Shown here piece by piece: positions 37,501-49,500 of a stretch of 64,000 nucleotides of DNA. A program made the translations under genes and the position numbers. The notes beneath the pieces are model-generated. The model had not been told where the DNA came from, made no database searches, and was given only the letters and a program-made list of their open reading frames with translations. Location of the stretch: assembly GCA_020091685.1 (NCBI GenBank), contig CM034613.1, forward strand, positions 11,707,143-11,771,142, written 5' to 3'. How positions within the stretch are numbered: the first letter of the stretch is position 1; each line of letters begins with the position of its first letter. Source of the DNA: Lutjanus erythropterus. Taxonomy: Eukaryota > Chordata > Actinopteri > Lutjaniformes > Lutjanidae.

Positions 37501-40500
37501 AACGTTTCAATCTGTTTGGATAAAGCAACATAAACTGTCTGGGGAAAAGCCATTAAGAGCCCTCAAGGCTTCCCCTTAGGCCGTCTTTCCTTGATTTATC
37601 CTCAACACCCAGTTCGTCACAAATTTTTCAAATCATCGACCACCACGGAAAAATGATCTTTCCAGCCAACATCCTCCCGAAACCGAGACTGATGGATTAA
37701 ATGTAATTTATATATAATAAAATAAATGAGAATAATTTTGCAAAAGCATAGATATCATTTGGTCTTAAATGCTACCCATAAGAAGTGCCTGCCTATGTTG
37801 ATTTTGATCATTTTTCCTTCCTTTTCTGCTCTTCCATGGGTAAATGGACGATATAGTTACATAGTTACTTTTCTACCAGTTTTTATGATCAAGAGACTGC
37901 ACAGGGTCTTTTATTTTGAAAATTCACTGTAGAATCAAGCTGTAAGTCTATTGCCCGCTCAGGTCGGAAGTTCCAGGCACCTCAGCTTGATGGATCTACC
38001 AGGAAAAATTATAAAAAAATATTTTTATTTAAATAAAGATTCTCACTAGTCTGAAGACCAGCCAGTCTGAGTGACAGTGCGTGAAGTCTCCGTCCATCTC
38101 TTTGGGCAGCTGCTGCTTGTCGACATACTGCTGAAGGACGCCTGTTCCTCGCACTGTGTGGATCTGTACAGATGGGGAAAGGATTTTTTTTTAAAAACTG
38201 CAGGAAATGAAACAAAAAGACAACAAACAGCAGAGATCCTGAGCATATAAACTCCTGTCCATGTCTCGTTAAAGACTTCCTCTTGATTATGAGGGTCTGA
38301 CACATTTCTCTTTTTCAGCTTTCTTAACAAGACAGAGCTGAGAAAGCAAACACGTTACACTATTACACTTTCACCCTCTCTATTTGTTCATTCACCAGCA
38401 GGAAAACAATTACAACAAACATAAAAAAAAATGTATAGAGGAATTCATGGTGCAGTTCCAACAGCTGTTTTTTCTAACAGTGTTTACAACTTTTGGGCGG
38501 GATTTCCCTTTAACACGCAATGCTTTAACACTGCCAGGTTGAAATACGAACCATATGACAAGAGAAGATTTCTCACGGGCATGTGGAAGAAAAGCCTCTG
38601 CCAATCAATGCAAAGAAATGAGGTAAATTACCGGTAAAGTGGAAGTTATTTGCAAACTCTAGATGTGCCAGATGTATGGAAATAAGCTTTATTTAGATTT
38701 AAACACAACATGAATGTGAGCTGCAGCTAAGAGCAGCTGACATTCATCCAATTTGAGCAAGGAGCAGAAACAAAGCCCGGTTTATGAAATGTTATTTCCT
38801 CTGGAATATTTTGCATTTCATATATGAGCAGTTATTGCTGCTGTTATGATAATGGAGGTTCAGGAACTTTCATTTGGACAAGTTCCATGTGGGTGTTCTG
38901 CTTGTGTTTTAACATTTAGACGTGGACGCACTATGAGACAAAAGGTTCCTGCGCTCAGACTCGTAAAAGAACCCCCACCCCTCCTTTGTAGCACCGCATG
39001 CAGATTGAGAGCGACACAGTGTCTCTTGGTGGGACTTTAGTGTCTCCTTGTAGTCATTTTGTGTCACTTTGTGGCACTTCTGTGCTCTTTGCGGTTCTTT
39101 TGTGTCTCTTCATAGTCATTCAGTTTTGTGTTCGTTTGCAGTACTTTTGTCTCTCTTTGTAGTACCTCTGTCTCTCTTTGTGGTACTTTTGTGTGTCTGT
39201 CATGTTCGTTTTGTGTCTCCTTGTGGTCATTTTGTGTCTGTTGTAGTACTTTTGTGTCTTCTCAGTCATTTTGTGTCTCTGTGGTACTTTTGTGTCTCTT
39301 TGTAGTACTTTTGTGTCTCTTTGTAGTACTTTTATCTCTGTTTGTGCTACTTTTGTGTTTCCTCATAGGTGTTTTGTGTCTCTTTGTGCTGCTTTTGTTT
39401 CTTCTCAAAGATGTTCTGTGTCTCTGTGGTATTTTTGCATCTCCTTGTAGTCATTTTGTGTCACTTTGCAGTACTTTTGTGTTTCTTTGTAGTCATGTGA
39501 TTGACTTTCACTAAGAAATGTTAACAGTCACTTCAAAACAAGGACACGAACAACGCCATGTTGTGTGTGTGCTGGATCATAAATTGTAAACATGTGATTT
39601 GTATGAACTCACCTCAGCTCCCTCCAGAGTATGAGAGGGAGACTCCTGCTGCTCCTCCACCAAAACCAGAACAGATCCAAGACCGCCAGGAACCAACACC
39701 TGAAACACACAAAAAACACACACAAAAACATGTGCTTGAGCTACTTAATCACATCTGCAGGCAAATGAGGGCACACAAGCAAGTATTTAGCACGTTTGGC
39801 TAAACAACTTTTGTTTTTCTGTCTCACCTGGAACGATTTAAGTGCAGAGAGGCAGAGAGTGGAGGGTGGAGCGCGTCTGCTGTCCATTAACATCGTGAGA
39901 CCTTTTTCTTTGGCTGCAGGCCTGATGAGGATGGATGGAGAGAGCCGAACATGGAGTGGGGTTAAAACAGGAGCAGTCATTAGAAAAGAAGAGTTTTATT
40001 CTTAACTGAGATGCCTGCACATTGAAAAATAAATGATGTCACTAACTTAAACCAATTCAGGGTTTTCCTTGACTTTTTTTCTAAACAAAACTGGTCCAAG
40101 CCTGGTATTGAAATAACGTAACAATAATACCATGAGTAACATAAATATATTAATGTAAAACAAAAAGAAAAAAAGTGTAGTAATACAATTCAGTATTGAT
40201 TTGGAGTCACATGATATGGAAGCTATTGAAAAGACTGCAACTATTTGCCATTTATATGTACGTAAAATAAATAAATTACATGTTAGGATTACATTACAGG
40301 TGTGCTAAAGGAGAACTTAGCAATTTTTTTAATCATGATTTTCACATAGTCAACAGTAAGGTGTTGAAAATAAGATTTTTCTGTCATCCACACAGCAATA
40401 TATCCAGTGCTATTAACCAGTGTGGTGAAGGGGTGACCTATTCTGCCTCTGATTTAACCTAGCCTGTCACTGATTGGCTTAGCCTGATATTCTTACCAAA

Positions 40501-43500
40501 ACCCTGCTCATTATAATCAAGCATCATGCCTGAACCTACCCAACCAAAACAACCCAAACCAACAGAGGCAACAAGTACTAGCCAATCAGAGTCAGAGTAG
40601 TGTGAGTCATGACTTTACCATCCTGGGAAGAGAAAAAGTTGATGTACAGGAAACAGGAAAGTTGACTGTTCTGCCGAGTATCAAGCTTGCTCAACTGTTA
40701 TTGGACCACAAGGTGTAAAGGGGAGGGACTTAGGAAAGGTCATTAAACTTCATGTAACTTTTCCCCAAACCTGTCGAGGAACTTTTGCTCAGAGTTGCTG
40801 TGAGCAACAGGCGACCGGTGATTGTGCCAGGTAAACTGGCAAACTCAAAGATGTCTGGTAAATTGGCTTTGAATCAGCTTGTTATGGTTTTCTCAGCTTT
40901 CTGGCACATACTCCGTTTTCTTAGCCCCACCTTTTGCTATATTTGGCAAAGTCAGCAAAAAGCAAGTCAAGTCAAATATAATTATAAAGCACTTTTGGCT
41001 AAACAGGTTTATAAATGAGCAGTGTAACAAGCGACAAATGGAACAAGACCAAATATAAACATGACAGAATGAGCTTAATCATAGATTTTAAGATTTATAA
41101 GTGCAGACATAGGCTTTTTTTGATAGTGGGGACACAGAGCTTGAGCAGAGGGTGAATCAGAGACAACAGGACAACATTTCATGGATGACAGGGGATAATG
41201 TGCAGTGTGTGTTCTGCTAAATTTACAAGCCTTAATTTGCTGGGGATATATAGAAACTCACTGTGAGGTGATGTCTGAAACACTGAAACATGTCTCTCCC
41301 TGTTTTCTGATTGCAGTAGAAGACCGTAGCCTTACCGAGTGATTCTGTGGTAGCAGGCCAGGACCCGGGCCATCTCCTCCTCACAGAAACCGTCCTCTGG
41401 TGCATCGGTCTCTGTGACAATCAGAGCACGTCCCAACCTGTCTACTGTACCTGTAAGCATTAAATATTGAGTAATGAAGCAAACAGAACGTTCTGACATG
41501 CTGACACTACAATCAGCCTGTTACACTGGTTTACTTGTTTTTATATACTGCAAGCTTTTCAGGAGATAATCATGTTCAAAGTTTTGAAGCTTCATTTCCA
41601 ATACTGCTTTAAGAGACATTAGAAACCTGCACAAATTGTTACATCAGCCCCCTGCCTCAGAGGAAAGAGGAGCTGAGTAAATAAAATTGATCTTCAATGA
41701 CAATGTATGTAGGTATTTCACTCCAGACTGAGGGCAGGCCGATAATGGTTCAAGCTCAATGATGGATGACACCGGCTGTCTGCGACCTGAATTCAAATTT
41801 GAAAGCTGAAAGTTTTTACTGTTTATTTTGCAGGTTAACCTGATGACGTTGGTGATAAAATGCTGCTGTGTCAATGTTGAACTAATGTTGTAATAATGAA
41901 GGACAGTCAAGAGATTAAGCCTAATTTGTAGCCTTCAAAATAACAAGAGTAGCAGTCAGTAACTGGCCACGCCAGTAACTGATTTTTATGCTGTTTTATG
42001 AGGAACTTTATAACATCGCCAGCTTAGCTAAAAGTAGCTCTGTTGTTGTGCAGTAGCCTCTTCTACTGTGTGATCCTTGCTGGCAGGCCTATTTGTGGGT
42101 GTGTGTTTGTCAAATTTGCACAGTGAAAACTGTAACTAATTAACTATTAGCAGTTCCTATTTGCACCGTAACCATGAAGAACTACTGGATTTCTACTACT
42201 TATAATGCATTTATGTGCTTTATCTATGGAGATATTCTCCTACATGGAGAGTGCAAAACACATTGAATTTTACAGTTTGTGTACCGTGTGTGTGTTCAGA
42301 TGTGACCAGCTTATGACTTTGAAAATAAGAGGTGCGAGTTTTGGCACAAAATTATAAAACAACAACAATAAAGACAACAACAAAATCACATATATTTAAG
42401 AGTAACTGCAAAGGCTGTCAGAGTAGTAAAGTTTTGAGCAGAATGCTAACTATCATAACATGTAGGAGGCCTGAAAGAAACTTGCCTGTCAACTTTAGCT
42501 TCCCTGACTGGAGAAGCTCTGTGTCCAGTTCCCTCAGCAGGGGAGGCTCTTTAGATGCAACACCATTTATTTGGTCAGGACACGTCTCTCCTGACTCTGC
42601 CTCCTCATTAGAGTGGTTAAATAAGGATGTGCCTGATTGGCCATTGCAGACAGGCAAAGATTCGGCTTCTGTCTCTGTTGAGAGAAACAAAGGTATTATG
42701 CAACTTTTAGTCTGGATTACACCAAGGCTAACTAGGCTAACTGACTTTTTAGCTAGCAAGTAAACAAAATAACGTCAGGGGGTTTTTTTTAAGCTAGCTT
42801 GATAACTTTTTTCCTAACTAGAAAAAAATATAGCACTTTAGCTCCTTTATTTTTCTTTTCTTTTCTTTTAAGGAAAACAGAGCAGCAGTCTCTGTGCAAG
42901 CAAGCAAGCATCTCCATATTGATTAAACTCTATTTAATTTTGGTTTGAATGACTCAACTTTATTTATTATTATTATTATTATTTATTTATTATTCACTTT
43001 TTTCTTTATTTTTTTATAATTTTGGACATTATATATTTATACTGGAGACATCAAGACTATGAAATACGGAATTATAAAGAATTATGTAGTCAACTAAACA
43101 AGATTTTTTAGATTCTCAAAATGCAAAAAGACTGTCTTCTGCATTTGCAGTCAAAGCCATAACACTGTTGTTATCAAATCTTTGATTGCAAGTGCAGAGG
43201 ACAGTGTGTAAGTTTTTTTTCTTATTATTGTTGCCCCATGGTCTTCTCCTACAAACCTGTTGACCTACAAGCATGAAAAAGTATTTTCTTCAGTGTTGCC
43301 AGATTTTGCCTGGAAGGTTTTGTATATTGTTGATATAATCTGAACTATTTCTTATAAAAATGAAAAAAAAAAAAAAACATTGAAAATTGTGTCCAAACTT
43401 TTGATTGGTACTGTATGTATTTATTTACAACAGAGCAGTGCAACAGAGCTCTACTTAATTTTAAATCTGGAGTTACTCAATTTAAAGTTTTGGTAATTGA

Positions 43501-46500
43501 TTACCAGTAGTCTGAGATTAAATTAATCTTTGTTGGTGATAACGAGTCTTAGGATCTAATGTTTATGCTTGTTCAATTGTCTTCAGACCTGCGTTGCTTT
43601 TCCTCGTGTCCTCTGTCTCATCATTAGTTGTAGGTGGCACCCCATCAGGCTCATCTGCCTGTCCACTTTGCTCTGATTGGTTGTCCTCTGCGACTGGAAG
43701 CTTCGTCAAAGCAGAGCAGGTGATGGGACTTGGTTGAGTAGCTTTACCCTGCTGTTTTGATCCCTTCTGGTGTGCACGACCACCAGACCTAGCCCTCCCT
43801 CTGGCCCCCTTTCCCTTCCTTTTCCTCCTAAGGACAAAGCACAGGAAGGTACTAATGAGGTACAATAGAAAGTTAATAACATCTGTCACTTCAGAAATGA
43901 AGACACATTTTCCATTAGAGGGTGTCTTTTGTACCATTTTTTCAGGGCTATCTATGTTTGAACAACCTATACCTTGTGTACAGACTTCGCACCAAAGTGT
44001 TACTATCATGTGGTAGTGTGAAAATAAAAACAAACAAGAAGAAGTGCAGTGTACCATAAGAAGTAAATCTGTACCTTGGTGCTCTGAATCCTGCGGTTTT
44101 AACTTCCTTTCCTCTGGGACATACTCTATCCTCTGTTTTTCCTTCATCCCTTTCTTCTGTCACCTTTGGGTTAGACAAACTCATCATTTTAGATCCACTG
44201 TTGGGAATCTCTCCACTTTCTAAAACTCCAGTGAATGGTCTCTCTGGTACATCTGATGTCGGTGTGGTGGCATCACTGTCTCCGCTCAGTGGTTTATCTG
44301 TATCCTCAAAAACAGAGTCTGAATGAGATCCATGATCTGAGTGGCCCTCTATAACATGCCCAACTTTGCTGTTGGTCAAGTCATGGATTTCACTTGTGAC
44401 CAAACTGTCACTACTCTCTGAGCCTTTACCTCTGTGGTTGTCTCTGCATGGCTGCATGAGGCCATTGCTATCTCTCTCTTTGCCCACGCCAGGCCTCCTC
44501 TCTTTGAACGGACCATCAAAATAAAGGCGATGGCCTTCGAGGCCCTCAGAGTCTCTGCTTGTTTTATCTCCTTCATCAGAGTCATGGACAGAAGAGGAGT
44601 AACACCGTCTCCCTCTGCCAGGTTCTGTGGCACCTGGAGGAGGCCGAGGTGGTAAAATGTCACCTTTTGGGGTTACAATGTCTCTTTTGGCACCAAGGGC
44701 AGCTCGGAAGCTTCCTGACCCCTCCAGTCTCCCATATCCCCAAGCTTTCCCTTTCCGGAGTTTGATGGCTTTGCCTCTCCTGCACAGAGGCAAAGTCTTG
44801 GTCTTACAAATTCCATGCATCTCCAGGTACCTCTGCCTTGTGTCAACCCCTCCATCAGGACCAACTCGGGGCTCCAATAGCTCCACGTAATCCCCGTCCA
44901 GTTGAGGGTGCCTTGCTGTCCGCCCAAGCCCATCTTCACTGCGTCTACGGCGAGGAAGTGCTGGCGCAGACTCTAAGCCATCTGGTGGCAAACCATCATC
45001 TTCCTCCTCATCCCAGGACCAGGAGTCCAGCTCTCCAGAAGAGGAGCCACCCCAGCCCCCAAGGCTGCTGCCCCCTTCACTGGGCAGGCGGTTGGATAAC
45101 GGGTCCTCGTGATTGGACATCAGGCCCAGCTCCTCAGAGGGGTCGTGGATGAATTTTGGATAGACTACCTCCTTCCACGGAAGTCGAACCACACCATCAC
45201 ATGTACTGACCAAGCAGGTGTCAAGTCCTCCTCCAACTGTATAAAGACAAGTGTGGACATAGTTTATGTCAAGTTCTTATGTTTATTAAGGATATACATT
45301 ACTCATCTTATCTCATAAAACAACATAAGGCACACTGGAAACAATTGTTTTTAACTTTTGCTGCCAGTCTTTATCTCTGTTTTAAGGTAATTCTTATCAT
45401 CCGCCAACTACTGACACCCATGCATCTCTCCCTTTTCTTGTTGCCCATCCCTTGGTCATAAAAAATTCACATAATTTTCACCAAAAATCTGATTACAAAT
45501 CTAATTCTGGCTTAAATGTACAGGAAGCAATTCTGGAGTTTATTGTTGAGACTTCTTTCCAGGTCATCAAATTACAGACCCTTGGGATTGGTGGCTTGAA
45601 GATGGGTGATTGTTGAATCTCATTACCATTTCATTAAATACTTATGTTTTGAGATGAGACTCAACAATAAACTATCTTACTGACCAGTGATTGGCCAGAG
45701 TTTCCTGTCATAGGATAGATTTTCTAAAGCCAGAAAAGAGAACCAGAAGAGGAGCAGAAATCTACTTTTTTCCTGACCTTGACCTTGACCTTGAAATCAC
45801 ATTTTAACCTGGTGGGTTGGCTAGTAATCACCACACATGTCTTGTATTTAGAAGAATAAAATGTGAACAGACATATATGACATCTTTTCTTTACCTTCTC
45901 TCTTGTGGCCCCGTTCTTTGTTGACGCTGTGCAGCCACTCAGTGGTGAACACAAGGGGGTGCTGTGACTCAGGTACCAAGATTTCCTGAACAGTGCGCCC
46001 CCCAGGAGCCAGACATTTTAGGGCCAGTCGTGGGCAGCGCGTGGAGAAGGGCACCACCTGCAGGTAGAAGTCATTGCTGCGCAGGAGCCTCCAGTCCAGG
46101 GTGGAGAGCTGTACTACCACTTTCTCTCCAAGACACAGAGGCCAGCCAGAGTGAAGGAACAAGCAGCCCAGGTACTGAGACTGTGAGGACAAAAAGAACA
46201 AGAAAGGGGGAACTGAGAGTGTGTTGAAACTGCCACTATAAAAACCAAATATTGCTCTCTCCAAACCAACCAAATTCCACAGGCCAGGGGTCAGCAACCT
46301 ATACTTTCAGAAGAGCCATTTTTGGCCAAAAAAAAGAGCCATTTTGGAGCCACAACTAAATTATCTATTTTCCTTTTTTTTGGATTTGGCAACCATAGCA
46401 AGCCACTGGAGAGGAGCAAAAAAGCCACATGCAGCTCCGGAGCCACAGGTTGCTGACCCCTGCCATTGATGAAATTGCTAATTTTGCCATGGACAATGCA

Positions 46501-49500
46501 GAGATGCTGGTCAACTACTACCTCAAGCTGTTAGTCTGTTTGGGGAATCAGAACTACCTACAAACAAACTAACCAACAGAGGTGATATTAGAATAGAAGC
46601 TCACATGTTCTGCAAGGTTAAATTTCACCTTTGGAGAATGGCTGGTTTGGAGAAAGTGATATTTGACTTATGTAACAGCATTTTCCCATCATAAAGTTCT
46701 GTCTGCTAGCAAAGTAAAGTGGTGAAACTAAATAAATATAAAACTTAAACTGATATAGATTTTTTGCTTAGCTTCCATACTGGTAGTTTCTGTTCCTAAT
46801 ACATCAACTATGGACAAGAACCTCATACAACCCAACTTCAAATAATATGAACTGTCCCTTTAAATCTTGAGAGCCAAGTCTTCTTTCTGCACCTCTTTAG
46901 GTTGCGAAGTGCATTCATTGCCCTTTAGAAGCCTCACTGTAAGAGTCCCCTTTTACCGAACACTATCCTATTTAATGCTCACGCACAATCTTGCTCTCCC
47001 ATTCACAAACCACAGCCCACATGAGCCAAATGGAGCCTGCCTGCATGTTTGTGTTCGGCTTAGTTATTCAGTGAGTCGAATTTCTAGAACTGATACCGCA
47101 CCAGTCAACAGTATGCACTAGCTAAACTGGCCAAAAGCCAGTGCCACATACAAATGTCAGACATGTGACTCACGCAGAGTTTTCTAAAGTGTAAAACCGC
47201 TTAGCTGGCATGACACAGTGAGAAGGCTCTGGATGGCTGCAGAGAGTCAGTGTGAGTCAGACAGAAACATGCAGATGACCAGCTCTTCACAACAGCCAAC
47301 CACTGTTAAAACGGTCCACTGTTCCATAAGCGGAAAACACATCAAGTAGCTCTGTAAGAGACGGAGAAAATCAATCTAAATCAGGCAAGCATACTAAACA
47401 ACATGGGTCTAAATATAGAAAATCACACAACAAAACATTTACTCAAAAACTCAGTGAAGGAGAGAAGGCCCCTGGTGTGATCCCCTTAGAAAAACACCTT
47501 TTTTCCAAATGCTATTCCCACCTTAATCAATCTTGTGTCAGATCTATATCCTCTCTCTCGCAGTCTGAGGTATAACACCCATCCAGAGCTTTCTCTCTGC
47601 TGTTCCCAGCCACGTCTAATCGACTGACATGGGGCTGCTCCCTCCCCCCTCCGTGCCCTCCAGACTCACGAGACGTGATCAAATTATATTCCTCACTCAA
47701 CCTCTCCTCCAACTTCCCTTCTCTACCTCTCCATCCTTATTCAATTTCTTGCCTTTCAGGCTCTCACTCTATCGTGTCTCTTTTTTCACTCTAGAAAAGT
47801 TTCAGGGGAAGCAAAAGTCTGTGGACATGTCAGTGTGGATATTAGCATTAAAAAGCATTTTCCTCTCATACTTAAAATGTTTGTCTGTTTTGAGTCAGTC
47901 CACATTCTGTAACTCTCTGTGTCCTCTGGCCCTCCTCCTACTTCTCCCTCAATGTACCCCAGTGTTTGCTCCCGCTTCCCCACCTAACATTTCTCAAAAA
48001 TTCCTCAATCAGTCCACTATAGTCTGCAACCTCAAGCATCTTCTCTTTTTTCAGGCACGCACGCTCTCATGCATGCAGGCATGGTGAATGAAAGCCATGT
48101 TCATTCTCTCCCTTTCGACTCCCACCGCTTCTCTGCTACTCACTCTCTCTTTCTCTCACTGCAGTAACACACTCACATATGGAAGGAATTATTGTCATGA
48201 CTCACAGTCTAACTCCCGTCCCAGGCAGCTCCACTGAGCGACAATGAAAACATAGTTTGCTCACAATGCCTGTGCATGAGTGTGTGTAAGTCTAGGAAAA
48301 CTGTAAAAAGAAATCCGAGACAGATCTTACCCTTCCAGCTTGTGCTAAACACTGTGTGTTGTTTATCAGTGTGTGTATATGTGCTGGAAAGTAAAATAAA
48401 GGCTGTTCGGTATAAACCTCAGAGCTTTGAGCTAGGTTTGTCTTGTTTTTATGTGAGCACAAACTGCAAGAGAGTGGTGTGAGTACACAAAACTGAAGTC
48501 GCATGTGTGCACAGTTTTTGAATTATGTATCCTATATCATGCTATTTGCTTTGTGTATGTGGGAGTCTGAAGATTACAACCAGAACTCTTTTATTTCTAT
48601 TTATCTACACAGCTATTTCATCTATCTCTATCAAGTCACTGGAGTTTCCAAGGCAGGAAACCACTTCTTGTGTCTGTGAGTCACAGCGGCTGGTAAATCT
48701 CAAATTTCACCAGTCACTTTCACTAATTTTACCGGCCATCTAGAGTTTAAGAGCAGACTCGACCCTCCACAGTGTAGTTAGTAACTGGTTTAGAGTCACA
48801 CATGTGTCAGATTATAAATGCCTAACTTTCCTTTGCACTGGTGTCTTCATGTCAGGCCCTGTGGCACTAGACTGAAGACTTGATATTTATGTGGACTTGA
48901 GATTGAAATGGCCTTGACTTGACACGTGCAAAAAAGTTTTAAGCATCTGAATTCCATATAGTGATCCAAATAATTATGCTTGTACAAAGAACTAACTCTG
49001 ACTTGTTCCTTTTGACTTGAGACTGATGTGAACTTGCTCTTTAGAAGTTAAGACTTGAATTAAGACTTGTCTCAAGTGACTTGATTTGACATTGACTTTG
49101 ATAAGACTTGAGGCAAGACTTGAACATGCCCCAAAGACTTCAAAACAAGTAAAAGCTTTAGCTTTAGAAGGATTATGCTTTAGGATTAAACTTGCTTTAA
49201 ATGACTTCAGAGTAAATACAGGCTAATGAAAATGTGTGACTTGAAAAGAACATGAAACTTTCACAACATGTAATGTCTCTTTAAGACTTGTGACCTTGTT
49301 CAGACATCCCTTTAGGTCTTGAGACTTGACTTGCACTGGTTGCCCCAAAAACCTAAATAGTTCTGCTAATACACACACGTAACAATGACTTGATGACCAC
49401 TCTCACCAAAGCAATCAAACCAGCAGTTTTCTCACACTATACGTTTTGCATTAGACAGCTGATTCTGGTTTTGATTATACAGCTATGTGTGTGTTCTTAT

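Noticed and set aside
39128..39514. 128-codon hydrophobic frame resembling a membrane protein
   Set aside because: It is a 21-bp minisatellite whose period is a multiple of three; no start context or homology.
42477..42484. GT donor GGCAA|GTTTCT for exon 6
   Set aside because: It breaks the frame into exon 7 and loses the conserved LTG-x-VD strand; the GC donor two codons earlier solves both.
44434..45152. Several plus-strand frames over exon 4
   Set aside because: They are antisense shadows of the GC-rich arhgef40 exon 4, whose minus frame matches conserved Solo blocks.
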